Numbered from the stretch's first letter, positions 29,789-39,223 are shown. The stretch: 64,000 bases of DNA from Aquabacterium sp. A7-Y (GCF_026153205.1 NZ_JAPFBW010000025.1:42695-106694); one strand, 5' to 3'. The notes: generated from the sequence alone by a model not told the origin. Made by a program: numbers and translations.

Positions 29789-30862
29789 TCAGGAAGCGCT
29801 AGCAGCCTGCAGGCCCCTCGGGGCGCTCCCTTCCCGCTGAGAAGCGGGCCGCGCCGCCAGCGCTGCAGCCTCGTCGATCGCCGCCAGCACCTCGTCGGTC
29901 GCGACGTGGTGCACCATATGCCCCGCGCCGGGCGCCAGGTGCAGCCGGCTGAGCGGCAGCTCCTCGTGCAGCCGCGCCGACTGGCAGCGCGAGTTGACGT
30001 GCCGGTCGTCCAGGCCGGCGACGAGCACGCTGGGCACCTGCAGCTCACGGTGCCGGCCGCGCGAGAGCGCGGCGGCCGGGATCATCATCGCGCTCTCCGC
30101 CGCGCTGGCCTGCAGCGCCCCGGGGCGCAGCGCCAGGCCTCTCGGGAAACGCGCGCGGAAGGCCGGCGTCACCGACCCGGGCGCGAACATGCGTCGTGTC
30201 ATCGCCGGCCACAGCAGGCGCGACAGCAGCGGCGAGACGGTGTGGCGCAGCAGCGTGCCCAGCAGCGGGATCGCCGGCGTCGCCAGGACGGGCACGTCCA
30301 GGCGCGGGGTCGGGAAGTAGTAGCCCGACATCAGCACCAGGCTGCGCAGCGCCTCCGGCTGCAGCAGGCCCATCTGCAGCGCCACCTGGCTGCCCCAGGA
30401 GTGGCCCAGCACGATGGGACGCTGCACGTCCAGCGCGGCCAAGGCCTGCAGCAGCAACTCCGCCTGGGCCTGCGGTCCCCACAGGCGGCCAGCCGGCCGC
30501 TCGCTGTAGCCGTAGCCGGGCCGGTCGAAGACGATCACGCGGTAGCGGGCCGCGGCCCGCTGCACCAGCCCGCTGATCTCGAAATCCTCGGCCAGGCTGC
30601 CATTGCCGTGCAGCAGCACCAGCGGCTCACCCTGCCCCTGTTCGCGGTAATGCAATCGCACGCCGTCGACCTCGATGAAGGACCCGGACGGCGGATGGCG
30701 GCGCTCGGCGGCCCGGGACAGCCGGCGCACCACGAGGGCGCTGGTCACGAGCCCGGCGAGCGCGGCGATGGCGATACGCCCCCTGCGTGTGCCTGCAGCA
30801 GCGACTGCCGCTGCCGCGACGACCTTCGCGACGCTGGCAGGATGGGAGAACAGCGTAGACAT
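29789..30862 (-). CDS. Alpha/beta-fold hydrolase
   Basis: Protein of 357 residues with an N-terminal hydrophobic segment (about 35-50) that probably anchors it, then an alpha/beta-hydrolase domain. It shows the oxyanion motif LLHGNGS, the nucleophile elbow GHSWGSQ, a late acid in AGLDDRH, and the catalytic His in GAGHMVHH. The start giving MSTLFSHPAS is preferred; a longer frame is Arg/Cys-rich and unlike a signal. The substrate is unknown; the family includes esterases and haloalkane/epoxide hydrolases. It is divergent from yjbQ with about 110 bp between. Confidence 0.85.
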   Translation of the reverse strand: MSTLFSHPASVAKVVAAAAVAAAGTRRGRIAIAALAGLVTSALVVRRLSRAAERRHPPSGSFIEVDGVRLHYREQGQGEPLVLLHGNGSLAEDFEISGLVQRAAARYRVIVFDRPGYGYSERPAGRLWGPQAQAELLLQALAALDVQRPIVLGHSWGSQVALQMGLLQPEALRSLVLMSGYYFPTPRLDVPVLATPAIPLLGTLLRHTVSPLLSRLLWPAMTRRMFAPGSVTPAFRARFPRGLALRPGALQASAAESAMMIPAAALSRGRHRELQVPSVLVAGLDDRHVNSRCQSARLHEELPLSRLHLAPGAGHMVHHVATDEVLAAIDEAAALAARPASQREGSAPRGLQAASAS

Positions 30863-30972
30863 GTGTATAAGCTCCGAGCTGGTTGGTTCTGAGCTGAACA
30901 CAGGCAAGGCACGGGCCCGCTCGCTGCACTGCAGCAATCGCCGCAGCCCCGCCGGATTCGCCCCCCCTCACC

Positions 30973-31395
30973 ATGCTGTCGCAACATCTCACCACGCTGG
31001 AATTCCGCACCCGCGGCCGCGGGCTGCACGAGATCACCGAGCCGGTGCGCGCCTGGGTCGCCGGGCGCGGCCTGCGCGACGGCCTGCTGACGCTGTTCGT
31101 GCGCCACACCTCGGCCAGCCTGCTGGTGCAGGAAAACGCCGATCCACAGGTGCAGGCCGACCTGGAGCGCTTCTTCGCGCGCCTCGTCCCCGACGGCGAC
31201 GCGCGGTTCCGCCACACCGAGGAGGGCCCGGACGACATGCCGGCCCACGTGCGCAGCGCGCTCACCCAGGTCCAGCTCAACGTGCCGCTGATGGAGGGCC
31301 GGCTCGCGCTCGGCACCTGGCAGGGGATCTACCTCTGGGAGCACCGGCTGCGCGCGCACCGCCGCGAGGTCGCGCTGCACCTGCTCGGCGAATGA
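30973..31395 (+). CDS. yjbQ: YjbQ/UPF0047 family protein
   Basis: Protein of 140 residues covering the whole UPF0047 fold. It shows the conserved FVRHTSASLLVQENADP, the acidic RHTEEGPDDMPAHVRSALT, and the C-terminal GTWQGIYLWEHR. E. coli YjbQ has thiamine-phosphate-synthase side activity, but the in vivo role of the family is not settled. It is full length with no operon partner, convergent with the GTPase gene. Confidence 0.92.
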   Translation: MLSQHLTTLEFRTRGRGLHEITEPVRAWVAGRGLRDGLLTLFVRHTSASLLVQENADPQVQADLERFFARLVPDGDARFRHTEEGPDDMPAHVRSALTQVQLNVPLMEGRLALGTWQGIYLWEHRLRAHRREVALHLLGE

Positions 31396-31399
31396 CGCA

Positions 31400-32932
31400 C
31401 TACGTGACGCATCCCACGCCGTCGCCCTCGAAGAGACGCTCCGGCGTCTGCGGATAAAGGCGCCGCAGCAGGTCCCGGCTGGCGTCCTCCAGCCAGGTCT
31501 GCAAAGGCGGCACCAGCCGCGCCGCCAAGGCCGGCCCGCCGGCCGGCAAGGGCGCCGCCGCGCTCTGCCAGATCTCCTGCAGGCCGGCCTGCCGCTCGGC
31601 CACCACCGCCTTCACGCTGTCCTGCCAGTGCGCCGGGTGCTCGGCCTCGGCCCAGTCGCCGCGCCCGCGCCCGTAATGGGCCACCGCGAGGTATTCGAGC
31701 AGGGCGGAGTGCACCAGCTCGTCGAGCACCTCGCGGGACCATGCCAGCGACGGCGCCTCGACGCCGCGCACCAGGTTGTAGCCGCGCGCGAGGCCGGCCG
31801 CGCCGAGCGCACCCAGCACGCCGCCGGCCAGCAGGCCGCCGCCCAGCGTCAGCCCACCGCTGAGCAGGTCCGCCTTCAGCCCGGCCAGCGCGCCGGTGAG
31901 CGCGCCGCCCCAGACCGCGGCCTTGCCTTCATTCAGCGGCTCCTGCACCGTGTAGTGCTCCGCCAGGCGCGCCAGCACGGCAGCGGCCGCACGGCCTTCC
32001 AGCCCGTGCAGGGCGATCAGGCGGTCGGTGCCGGCGCGGAGCTCGGCATCGAGCCGCTCGGCCAGCGCCTGCATGGCCTGCTCCCGTGGCGTCGCGATGC
32101 CTTCGTGGCGCAGCCCGAGGGCCGCCCCGACCTCCCGCAGGCGGCCGCCCAGGCCCGCCGGCGGCAGCACTTCGCGGTCGACCGCGGCGCGCGCCAGGCG
32201 CTCGGCCAGCAGCAGCATCGCCGCCTGCCAGGTCGCCCGGCCGCGCGCCTGCCAAGCCTGGCGCAGGCGCGCCGATGCCGCCTGCTTGGCCTCAGGCAGC
32301 AGCCGGCCGACCGCCTCCAGCAGCGCGTCTTCCTGCACCCAGCAGCGGGCGAAGGCATCCAGCGCCAGCACCTCGCGCACGCAGGGCGACCCGGCGCAGC
32401 GTTCGCGCCAGCGCTCGATCTCGGCCGCCTCGCCGGCCGCCGGCTGTGGCCGGCCCAGCTGATTGAGCAGCACCAGCACCGGCTTGCCGACCAGCGTCAG
32501 CACCTGCAGCTCCGCGTCCAGGTAGCCGGCGTCCCCAGGGGCCTCGGACGCATTCACCAGGTAGAGCACGACGTCCGCCTGCTCCAGCACATTGCGCACG
32601 GCATGCTGGGCCGACCAGAAGGCGCGGTCGCGGAAGCGGTCCCAGACCTCGGTGAGGAACCAGCCCACCGGATTGCCGGCCTGCGCCAGCCGGCGTGCCA
32701 GCCGCACGCTGTCGCCGAAGCCCGGTGTGTCCCACAACTGCAGCCGGTCGCCGGCCGCCGATTCGGCCAGCAGGTAGGGCTCGGCCCGGCGCGTGACGTG
32801 CGCCGCGTCGCGCACCTCGCCGATGTCGCGCCTGAGCAGCGTGCGGGCCAGCGTGGTCTTGCCGACGTTGGTGTGCGAGACCAGGCTGAGCGCGAGCGTT
32901 GTGGAGGCCGCATCCGCCGCGATACCCGTCAT
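31400..32932 (-). CDS. DUF3482 GTPase with membrane-inserting middle region
   Basis: Protein of 510 residues. The N-terminal 250 or so form a GTPase domain with P-loop SHTNVGKTTLARTLL, switch II WDTPGFGDS and a LLNQLG segment where NKxD is expected (degenerate). The middle carries a glycine/alanine-rich hydrophobic hairpin (GALTGALAGLKADLLSGG to GALGAAGLARGY, about 355-400), as in dynamin-like or IRG-like membrane GTPases. The C-terminal DUF3482 region ends near the stop. Its start overlaps the stop of the DUF2868 gene as ATGA, so the two are made together. No function is established for the pair. Confidence 0.85.
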   Translation of the reverse strand: MTGIAADAASTTLALSLVSHTNVGKTTLARTLLRRDIGEVRDAAHVTRRAEPYLLAESAAGDRLQLWDTPGFGDSVRLARRLAQAGNPVGWFLTEVWDRFRDRAFWSAQHAVRNVLEQADVVLYLVNASEAPGDAGYLDAELQVLTLVGKPVLVLLNQLGRPQPAAGEAAEIERWRERCAGSPCVREVLALDAFARCWVQEDALLEAVGRLLPEAKQAASARLRQAWQARGRATWQAAMLLLAERLARAAVDREVLPPAGLGGRLREVGAALGLRHEGIATPREQAMQALAERLDAELRAGTDRLIALHGLEGRAAAAVLARLAEHYTVQEPLNEGKAAVWGGALTGALAGLKADLLSGGLTLGGGLLAGGVLGALGAAGLARGYNLVRGVEAPSLAWSREVLDELVHSALLEYLAVAHYGRGRGDWAEAEHPAHWQDSVKAVVAERQAGLQEIWQSAAAPLPAGGPALAARLVPPLQTWLEDASRDLLRRLYPQTPERLFEGDGVGCVT

Positions 32933-34353
32933 GCCGCGCTCCTTCCGCCGACGTCGGCCGCGGGCGTCGAGAGGTCCACGAAGAGCGGGCTTTGCCCCTG
33001 CTCCTGCAGCATCTCGCGCCACGCAGTGCGGCGTTGCGCAAGGCGTCGTTCGTCGGCGCCGAAACGCTGCCGGAAGCCCGATTCGTCGACCAGCACCTGC
33101 AGCTCGCCACCGTTCGCCTGCGCGCGCATCAGTGCGCGCACGAAGGCGCCGTGATTCTCGCGCTCGGGCGTCGCCGTCAGCGCGAACAGCGCGACCCGAC
33201 GCACTGTCGGGGACGCGCCCGGCGCCGCGGCGAGCCGGCGCGGCAGGTCGTCCTCGCCGCCCAGAGGCACGCCGGGCAGCAGCTGCACCGCCGCTCCCGG
33301 GCCCAGGCAACGCTGCAGCCCGGCCTGCAGTGCTGCGGGCAACTCGTAGCTGTAGGGCAGCACCTGCACCGGATTCACCTCGCCCGACAGCGCCTGGCGC
33401 AGCCGCTGGAAATAGGGGCTGTCGAGCGACAGCGGAAAGTCCCGCACGAGCCGCGCGGCACGCCAGGCCGCAGCCGCCGCCAGCAGGCAGCGCGGCAACA
33501 CCACCGCGAGCACCAGGGTCAGGGCCTGCAGGTGGATCCAGCGCGCTGCGTTCTCGCCGCCCCCCAGCGAGGCGCGCAGCCCGGCCAGCTCGGCGACGTC
33601 GGGCAGCGCGATGCCGCTCAAGCGCGCGGCCGGGCCCAGCACCCAGCTCAGCAGGGCGTGGACCGCATCGACCGACAGGAAGGTGCTCTCCCAGGCCGCG
33701 CGGTACTCGAACACCAGCCCGCGCAGGTACAGCGAGGCGATGGCGCCGCACGCCAGGGCGGCGGCCGCCGCGTGCAAGCCCGCCCCCAGGCGTGCCGTGC
33801 GCAGCGCAGCGCCGGCCTGCAACCAGTCGGTCGCGAAACGCCGCAAGGGCTCCCGCGCGGGCGAGCTGTCGGGGCGCCGCAATCGGCGCGCGAGCGGCCC
33901 GACCCAGGCTGCGAGCGAGGCCAGCCAGCGACGCAACGGACCGGCCCCGCGGCCGCAGGGCAAGGCGGCTGACAGCAACAGGCCGAGATAGACCGCCAGG
34001 TTCCACGCCAGCAAGCCGAGCAGCGGCGGCGCGAGCAGGTTGATATGCCGCCCCGGGCCCACGGCGGTGCCGGCCAGCCCGAGCACGAAGGCGAGCAGCA
34101 CGGCCGCCGCGGCCCATGCCCCCGCTGAGGCGCCGTCCCGTTCGTCGCCCTCGGGCAGGGCCCGCCGCTCGGCCAGCGCGGTCCTCACCAGCGCCGCGCG
34201 CCTCAGCAGCAGCCGCGGCCAGGGCGCGCTTTCGCCTTCGAGCCGCAAGGTTTCGGCGCTGGCCGAGGCCGCGTCGGCCTCGGTCCAGGGCGCCGCGGGA
34301 GGATCCTCGAAGGCACGGGTCAACAACAGAAGGCGGGCGTCGGATTCGGTCAT
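32929..34353 (-). CDS. DUF2868 membrane protein, partner of the DUF3482 GTPase
   Basis: Protein of 474 residues. A charged N-terminus opens with TESDARLLLLTRAFEDPP. Membrane helices lie at about 75-95 and 105-125 (AAVLLAFVLGLAGTAVG; LLGLLAWNLAVYLGLLLSAA). Another hydrophobic pair lies around 205-305, and a large soluble domain makes up the C-terminal third. This matches the DUF2868 layout and the conserved DUF2868-DUF3482 gene pair of beta- and gammaproteobacteria. It is translationally coupled (4-nt overlap) to the GTPase. Molecular role is unknown; a membrane platform for the GTPase is inferred. Confidence 0.82.
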   Translation of the reverse strand: MTESDARLLLLTRAFEDPPAAPWTEADAASASAETLRLEGESAPWPRLLLRRAALVRTALAERRALPEGDERDGASAGAWAAAAVLLAFVLGLAGTAVGPGRHINLLAPPLLGLLAWNLAVYLGLLLSAALPCGRGAGPLRRWLASLAAWVGPLARRLRRPDSSPAREPLRRFATDWLQAGAALRTARLGAGLHAAAAALACGAIASLYLRGLVFEYRAAWESTFLSVDAVHALLSWVLGPAARLSGIALPDVAELAGLRASLGGGENAARWIHLQALTLVLAVVLPRCLLAAAAAWRAARLVRDFPLSLDSPYFQRLRQALSGEVNPVQVLPYSYELPAALQAGLQRCLGPGAAVQLLPGVPLGGEDDLPRRLAAAPGASPTVRRVALFALTATPERENHGAFVRALMRAQANGGELQVLVDESGFRQRFGADERRLAQRRTAWREMLQEQGQSPLFVDLSTPAADVGGRSAA

Positions 34354-34668
34354 GCGGGAGCGGTCGTGGCGACCGAGGCATTGTGCCGGCGTCGCCGCGG
34401 CATCAGCTTTTGAGCAGGCGCCATTCCCGGAACCTGCGTTGTGTAAGTAGTGGCCTGTCCGTCAGGCCGGGCCGGCGCGCCGTCGCGACGCCACGGACAG
34501 CGCACCGGCGCCATGCGGGCGCGGGGCGACCGGCGCAGCGACGCTCTTTACACCTTGCTGCGTCTGGATACCTGTGGTCGCCGGACGGGGTGTTTACATG
34601 GCCGCCGCTTTGGCGCTGATGGCGCCGCCCCGCTGCACTGCAGTGCACCGCCCACGAGGAGACAGCCG
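34354..34668. other. Divergent intergenic region with a 14-bp palindrome
   Basis: About 315 bp between the DUF2868 gene and the large glycosidase-like gene. Two TTTACA hexamers (near 34547 and 34593) could be -35 boxes, with no strong -10. A perfect palindrome lies close to the downstream gene and is listed separately. Frames crossing the region have no family resemblance, so no gene is called. Confidence 0.45.
34634..34647. promoter_or_regulatory. Perfect 14-bp palindrome upstream of the glycosidase-like gene
   Basis: TGCACTGCAGTGCA is a perfect inverted repeat centred 29 bp before the start codon, just ahead of the ACGAGGAG ribosome-binding region. Symmetry and position fit an operator for a dimeric repressor, but no regulator gene is adjacent. 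Confidence 0.35.
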
Positions 34669-37600
34669 ATGGCATCGAACTTCGACAGGCCCGCCCTGGC
34701 GTGGGGCCGCAGCGCCGCTGCATCGAGCGTCGCGCTCGGCTTGGCCGCGCTGCTGGCCGGCTGCGGCGGAGGCAGCGGCGGTGACAACGCGAGCGCCGAC
34801 CCGCCCGCCGGGCTGCAATTGCCCTACGACATCTACCTGCCCGGCACGCCGACCGGCTGGACCCATACCGACGCCAACCGTTTCCGCTTCGATGCCGCGC
34901 GCGGGGTCTACCGGCTCGACAACCTGCGTGCCGGCCCGGCCCTGGCCGACGGCGGCCGCAGCATCAAGATCAGCAGCGCAGGCTGGACCCACCAGTTCGG
35001 CCTGGGGCCCAACGGCGCAGGCACCTCGGTGGCGCAGTCCACCCTGCGTTTCGAAGGGGACCGGTCGGTCACGTTACTCTCGCACCATGCCGACAGCAAA
35101 AACCTCTACCTGCCGCTCGACAGCGACGCCGGCGACCCCTCCGGCAAGGTGCTGCTCGACCTGGAGGTCGAGGTGCTGGGCCCCGGCGCCACTCCCGATG
35201 TCCGGCTCACCATCGTGAAAGACCAGCCCACCCTCACCCCCACCCTGTCGGTCGCCGTCGGCGGCGGCGACGGCAAGGCCGCCACCCTCACTTACCGCGG
35301 CGACGGCCGCTACGTCGGCACGCTGCGGCTGGAGGCCGGCGCCAACCAGGCCGTGATCCAGGACCTGCACGGCCGGCGCTGGCAAGGCCAGGCCAGCGCC
35401 GGGCAGCCCGCCGCCGCGCTGAGCGAATGCAGCGGCGCCTGCCACACCACCTTGAACGCCGACGACGGCTTTTACTACGAGGTGAAGCTGGACGCGCGCG
35501 AGGGCGAGGCGGTCTCGCTGTCGCTGCGCCGGCTGAGCCAGGACGAAGCCCGAGAAGCGGCGCCGCACTTCGACGCCGACGGCGAACCCGAGCAGCAGGT
35601 CTACCCGGCCTATGCCGCCGAGCCAGGCGGCGAGAGTGCCACGGTGCGGGTCTCGGTGGCCGACCGCTCGGCCGCCCTGCGCCGCTACACCCTCAGCAGC
35701 ACCGCGCCGCAACGCGACGACAACCCGGGCTTCCGGGTGGTCGAGGAAAACGCGGCAGGTCCCACCCTGCGTACCGGCAGCCTGCTGTTCGACGGCCTGT
35801 TCGCGATGGCGGTCGACGAGGCCCGGCTCAACAGCGTGCAGGCCATCCAGGACAGCAGCTACAACGGCGGCAGCCCGGTCGCCTGCGACTGCTTCCAGAC
35901 CGGCGAGAAATGGGCCTATGTCTGGACCCGCGACCTCGCCTATGCAGCCCACCTGGGGCTCGCCGCCTTCGACCCGCAGCGGGTGGTCAACTCGCTGCTG
36001 TTCAAGACCAGCGCCTGGCGCGAAGGGGTCGCGGCGCCGGCCGGGCTGCCGAGCGGCAGCACGCAGATCGTGCAGGACACCGGCTCGGGCGGCAGCTGGC
36101 CCGTCAGCACCGACCGCGTCACCTGGGCCTGGGCGGCCGACAGTGTGCTGCACCAGCTCACCGGCGCGGCACGCAGCGCCTTCGTCGAGCAGGCCTATGC
36201 GGCGCTGCGCGGCACTTTGGAGGCCGACCGCGAAGCGGCCTTCGACACCCGGCAGGGCCTCTACGGCGGCGAGCAGTCCTATCTGGACTGGCGCACCCAG
36301 ACCTATGCCCCCTGGATCGTCAACAACCTGGCCCGCATGTCCAGCAGCAAGGCGCTGTCGACCAACATCGGCCACTACCAGGCCCTGCGGCTGGCGGCGC
36401 GGCTGGCGACCGAGCGCGGCGAGAGCGCGGTCGCGGCGCGCTACGACGGCTGGGCCGAGGCGCTGAAGCAGGCCATCAACACAAGCTTCTGGCTGGACGA
36501 CGTCAAGCGCTACGCGAGCCTGACGAGCACCGGCGACGATCCGGCGGCGGTGTACAAGTTCGACATGCTGGGCACCGCACTGGCGGTGCTCTCGGGCATC
36601 GCCAGCGAGGCACAGGCGCGCGAGGCGCTGGCGCGTTACCCGCACGCCCCCTTCGGCCCGCCGGTCTACGAGCCGCAGCAGCCCCGGGTGTCGGTCTATC
36701 ACAACCGCTCGCTCTGGCCCTTCGTCACGGCCTATGCGCTGCGCGCGGCGGCGCGGGTGCGCAACCCGGCGGTGGCGGCGCATGCGGTCGACTCGCTGAT
36801 GCGCGGGGCGGCGCTCAACCTCTCGAACATGGAAAACCTCGAGTGGCTGACCGGCAAGCCCTGGTACGACGACGGGCCGGCCATCAACTCGCGCCGCCAG
36901 CTCTGGTCGGTGGCGGGCTACCTGGGTATGGTCACCGAGGTGATGTTCGGCTATGAAGCGGATGCCGAAGGTCTGCACATCCGGCCGTTCCTGACCGCGT
37001 CCGCGCGGCGCGCGATGGGTGCGGGCGAGACCGCGGTGCTGGACGGGCTGCGCTACCAGGGGCGGCCGCTGAAGATCCTGCTGCACCTGCCCGCGGCCGT
37101 CGCCGAGAACGGCTATCACGAGGCGGCCTCGGTGCGGCTCAACGGCCAGCCGGTCCTCGGCCCCCTTACCCGCACGCAGCTGTCGGAGTCGGCCAACACC
37201 GTGGAGGTCGACTTCACGCCGCTGAAGACCGGTGACGCCCGCATCGCGCGCGTGCCCGAGGTGCCGAGCGACAGCCGCACCGACCCGCGCGTGTTTTCGC
37301 CCGAGGCGCCGGTGATCGACAGCCTGGGCGCCGGCGGCGGCCACCTGACCCTGCGCTACTCTGACAGCGCCAACGAAGGGGCCGGCCAGGCGCTGCGCTA
37401 CCACATCTGGCGCGACGGCTCGCTCGCCGCCAGCGGCTTGACGGCCCGCAGCTGGACCGACCCGACACCGCTGGTGCCCGGGCGCCGCACCTGCTATGCG
37501 GTGGAGGCCCGGTTCGAAGGCAGCGGCCACCGCTCCCAGCACAGCGAGCCGGTCTGCTGGGACGAGGACGCCGCGCTGAACATCGCCGTCACCGATGCCC

Positions 37601-38072
37601 GGGTGTCGAGCAACCGGCCGCTCACGCCGCCCTCCGACGGCCTGCCCGAAACCACCCTGCGCGAGTGGGGCGACCCGGGCGACACGCTGGCGGTGCGCGA
37701 TGTGCAGATCGGGCGCGCCGGCCTCTGGGGCGTGGAGCTGAAGTACAACAACCACCAGCACGCCATCAACTCCGGCATCACCAATGCCGTGAAGCTGCTG
37801 CGGGTGCTGTCGGCCGACGGCCGGGAAGTCGCCCGGGGGGTGTGCAGATGCCGAATGTCGAGGAGCACCAGGGCGAACACCCGCTGGTGTCCTCGACGCT
37901 GGTGACCGCGCAGCTGCCGGCCGGCCGCTACCGGCTGGAGCTGCACGACTACTTCAACATGAGTTATCTGGCGAGCAACGCCAGCTACGCGGGCAACGGC
38001 GGCAGCGCAGGGCCGGTCAACACCGCGAGCATCGCCGGGCTGCGGCTGGTTTTCCTCGGGGAGGCGTCGTGA
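34669..38072 (+). pseudogene. Large secreted six-hairpin glycosidase-like lipoprotein, frameshifted near the C-terminus
   Basis: Exported protein of about 1,130 residues. The signal peptide ends in lipobox LAGC (Cys32). An N-terminal pullulanase-associated-like beta domain follows (DIYLPGTPTGWTHTDANRFR). The main part is an alpha/alpha-barrel domain of GH15/GH63-like style (YVWTRDLAYAAHLGLAAFD; SVYHNRSLWPFVTAYALRAA; ENLEWLTGKPWYDDGP). Beta-rich C-terminal domains end the protein. The main frame ends at 37905 in an Arg/Cys-rich run. The plausible ending (VQMPNVEEHQGEH to RLVFLGEAS, stop at 38072) is in another frame. The shift lies in a GGGGGG run near 37838, where one extra G would rejoin the frames. 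Exact family and substrate are unknown. The start has an ACGAGGAG ribosome-binding site. Confidence 0.75.
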
Positions 38073-38086
38073 ATAAAATCGGCCCC

Positions 38087-38416
38087 ATGCCTTCCAGCCA
38101 GCCCACGTCTCACGGCACCGCCGTCACGCCCTGGTTTCCGAGCGGCGAGTTGCCGCACCACCCGGGGGTCTATCAACGCCAGTATCCCGGCGGCCCGTAC
38201 AGCTGCTGGGATGGAACCGCCTGGCGCAACGACGCGCTCACCCCGCATGCGGCGGCTCGCCAGCTCTCCTCCAGCCCCTGCCAGCAGGCGCCCTGGCGCG
38301 GCCTGCTGGAGGCGCCGTCGGAGCACTGCATGACCTGCCGCGGCCACGGCGTGGTGGATCAGGGCGATGACGCGGACAGCGGCGAAGCGCTGATCGAGCC
38401 CTGCCCCGATTGCTGA
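38087..38416 (+). CDS. Small protein with a DnaJ-like cysteine motif
   Basis: Protein of 109 residues from the ATG (a GTG 18 nt earlier is possible and would overlap the preceding stop). The centre is Trp/Tyr/Pro-rich (GVYQRQYPGGPYSCWDGTAW). The end carries CMTCRGHGVVDQG and then EPCPDC, two CxxC pairs resembling the zinc-binding CxxCxGxG of DnaJ, so it probably binds one zinc. I do not recognise a named family. It begins 14 bp after the glycosidase-like gene and may be co-transcribed with it. Confidence 0.65.
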   Translation: MPSSQPTSHGTAVTPWFPSGELPHHPGVYQRQYPGGPYSCWDGTAWRNDALTPHAAARQLSSSPCQQAPWRGLLEAPSEHCMTCRGHGVVDQGDDADSGEALIEPCPDC

Positions 38417-38434
38417 GGCGGCGGACGGCGCCGC

Positions 38435-38746
38435 TCAGGCGATGGCCGCCTCGTCGCTGCGCCGCTCGCCCCGGTTGTCGACCCAGGTGACCGCGATCTT
38501 GTCGCCCACCTTGCCGCCGCGAAAGCTGAACTGCAGATACGGGTTTTTCGAGACCGCCGGGCCCCACTGGGCCGCCAGCACGGTCCTGCCGCTGTGCTGC
38601 ACGGTGACGTCCTGGATGAACCAGGCCGGCACCGGCTTGCCGGCCGCGTCCTTGCGCTGGCCGCTTTCCATCTCGTGCGCCATCAGCACGCGCACGGTGG
38701 TCTTGTCGCCCTGCAGCTGGGCGCGGATGCGGGTCGCTTCGCTCAT
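38435..38746 (-). CDS. soxZ: Thiosulfate-oxidation carrier subunit SoxZ
   Basis: Protein of 103 residues, full length for SoxZ. It shows ATRIRAQLQGDKTTVRVLM, MESGQRKDAAGKPVPAWFI and the C-terminal WVDNRGERRSDE. SoxZ forms the heterodimeric SoxYZ carrier to which sulfur intermediates are bound in the periplasm; it has no signal peptide and is exported with SoxY. The start is 15 bp downstream of soxY. No other sox gene is in the window. Confidence 0.95.
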   Translation of the reverse strand: MSEATRIRAQLQGDKTTVRVLMAHEMESGQRKDAAGKPVPAWFIQDVTVQHSGRTVLAAQWGPAVSKNPYLQFSFRGGKVGDKIAVTWVDNRGERRSDEAAIA

Positions 38747-38761
38747 GGTCGCCCTCCTGCC

Positions 38762-39223
38762 TCAGCTGCCGCAGCCGCCCAGCGTCACCTTGACCTCGCG
38801 CCCGGCGTAGTGGTAGCCGCCGCCGGCCTTCACGAGCGCATAGACCATCGAGGTTTCGCTGAGCTTGAGGTTGATCGCGAAGCTCGCCTCGGTGCCTTCC
38901 GGCAGCTCGAAGACCGCGGCCAGCGCGTTGGGGTTCTTCTCGACCAGCAGGGCCAGCTGGGTGGTGCCCGGCAGACGGCTGGCCGCGGTGACGCGTACCA
39001 GGCTGCCGTTCTCGGCGATCTCCGGAACACTCAGCAGCACCTCGGTGCTGGGCTGGGGCGCCGCGCCGCCCAGGGCGCGGGCGACGTCGGTCAGGCTGCG
39101 GGACTTGAAGGCCGCCTGGTTCCAGGCGGCCTGGGCGGGCGCCGGCAGCAAGCCGGCCGAAGCGGCCAGGCCCAGCACCAGGGTGCCGGTGCCGCCTTGC
39201 AGGATCTGCCTGCGATCTGGCAT
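38762..39223 (-). CDS. soxY: Thiosulfate-oxidation carrier protein SoxY
   Basis: Protein of 153 residues with a twin-arginine-type signal (MPDRRQILQGGTGTLVLGLA to APAQA) and the C-terminal swinging-arm cysteine in GGCGS, where sulfur substrates attach. The conserved VALLVEKNPNALAAVF-like core is present. The ATG at MPDRRQ is the start that gives the Tat signal. With soxZ it forms a two-gene unit downstream of the GGDEF-EAL gene, without soxXA, soxB or soxCD nearby. Confidence 0.93.
   Translation of the reverse strand: MPDRRQILQGGTGTLVLGLAASAGLLPAPAQAAWNQAAFKSRSLTDVARALGGAAPQPSTEVLLSVPEIAENGSLVRVTAASRLPGTTQLALLVEKNPNALAAVFELPEGTEASFAINLKLSETSMVYALVKAGGGYHYAGREVKVTLGGCGS

Noticed and set aside
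35074..37761. Minus-strand open frame of about 900 codons opposite the glycosidase-like gene
   Set aside because: It lacks motifs and mirrors codon bias of the plus-strand gene, which has a lipobox and a ribosome-binding site.
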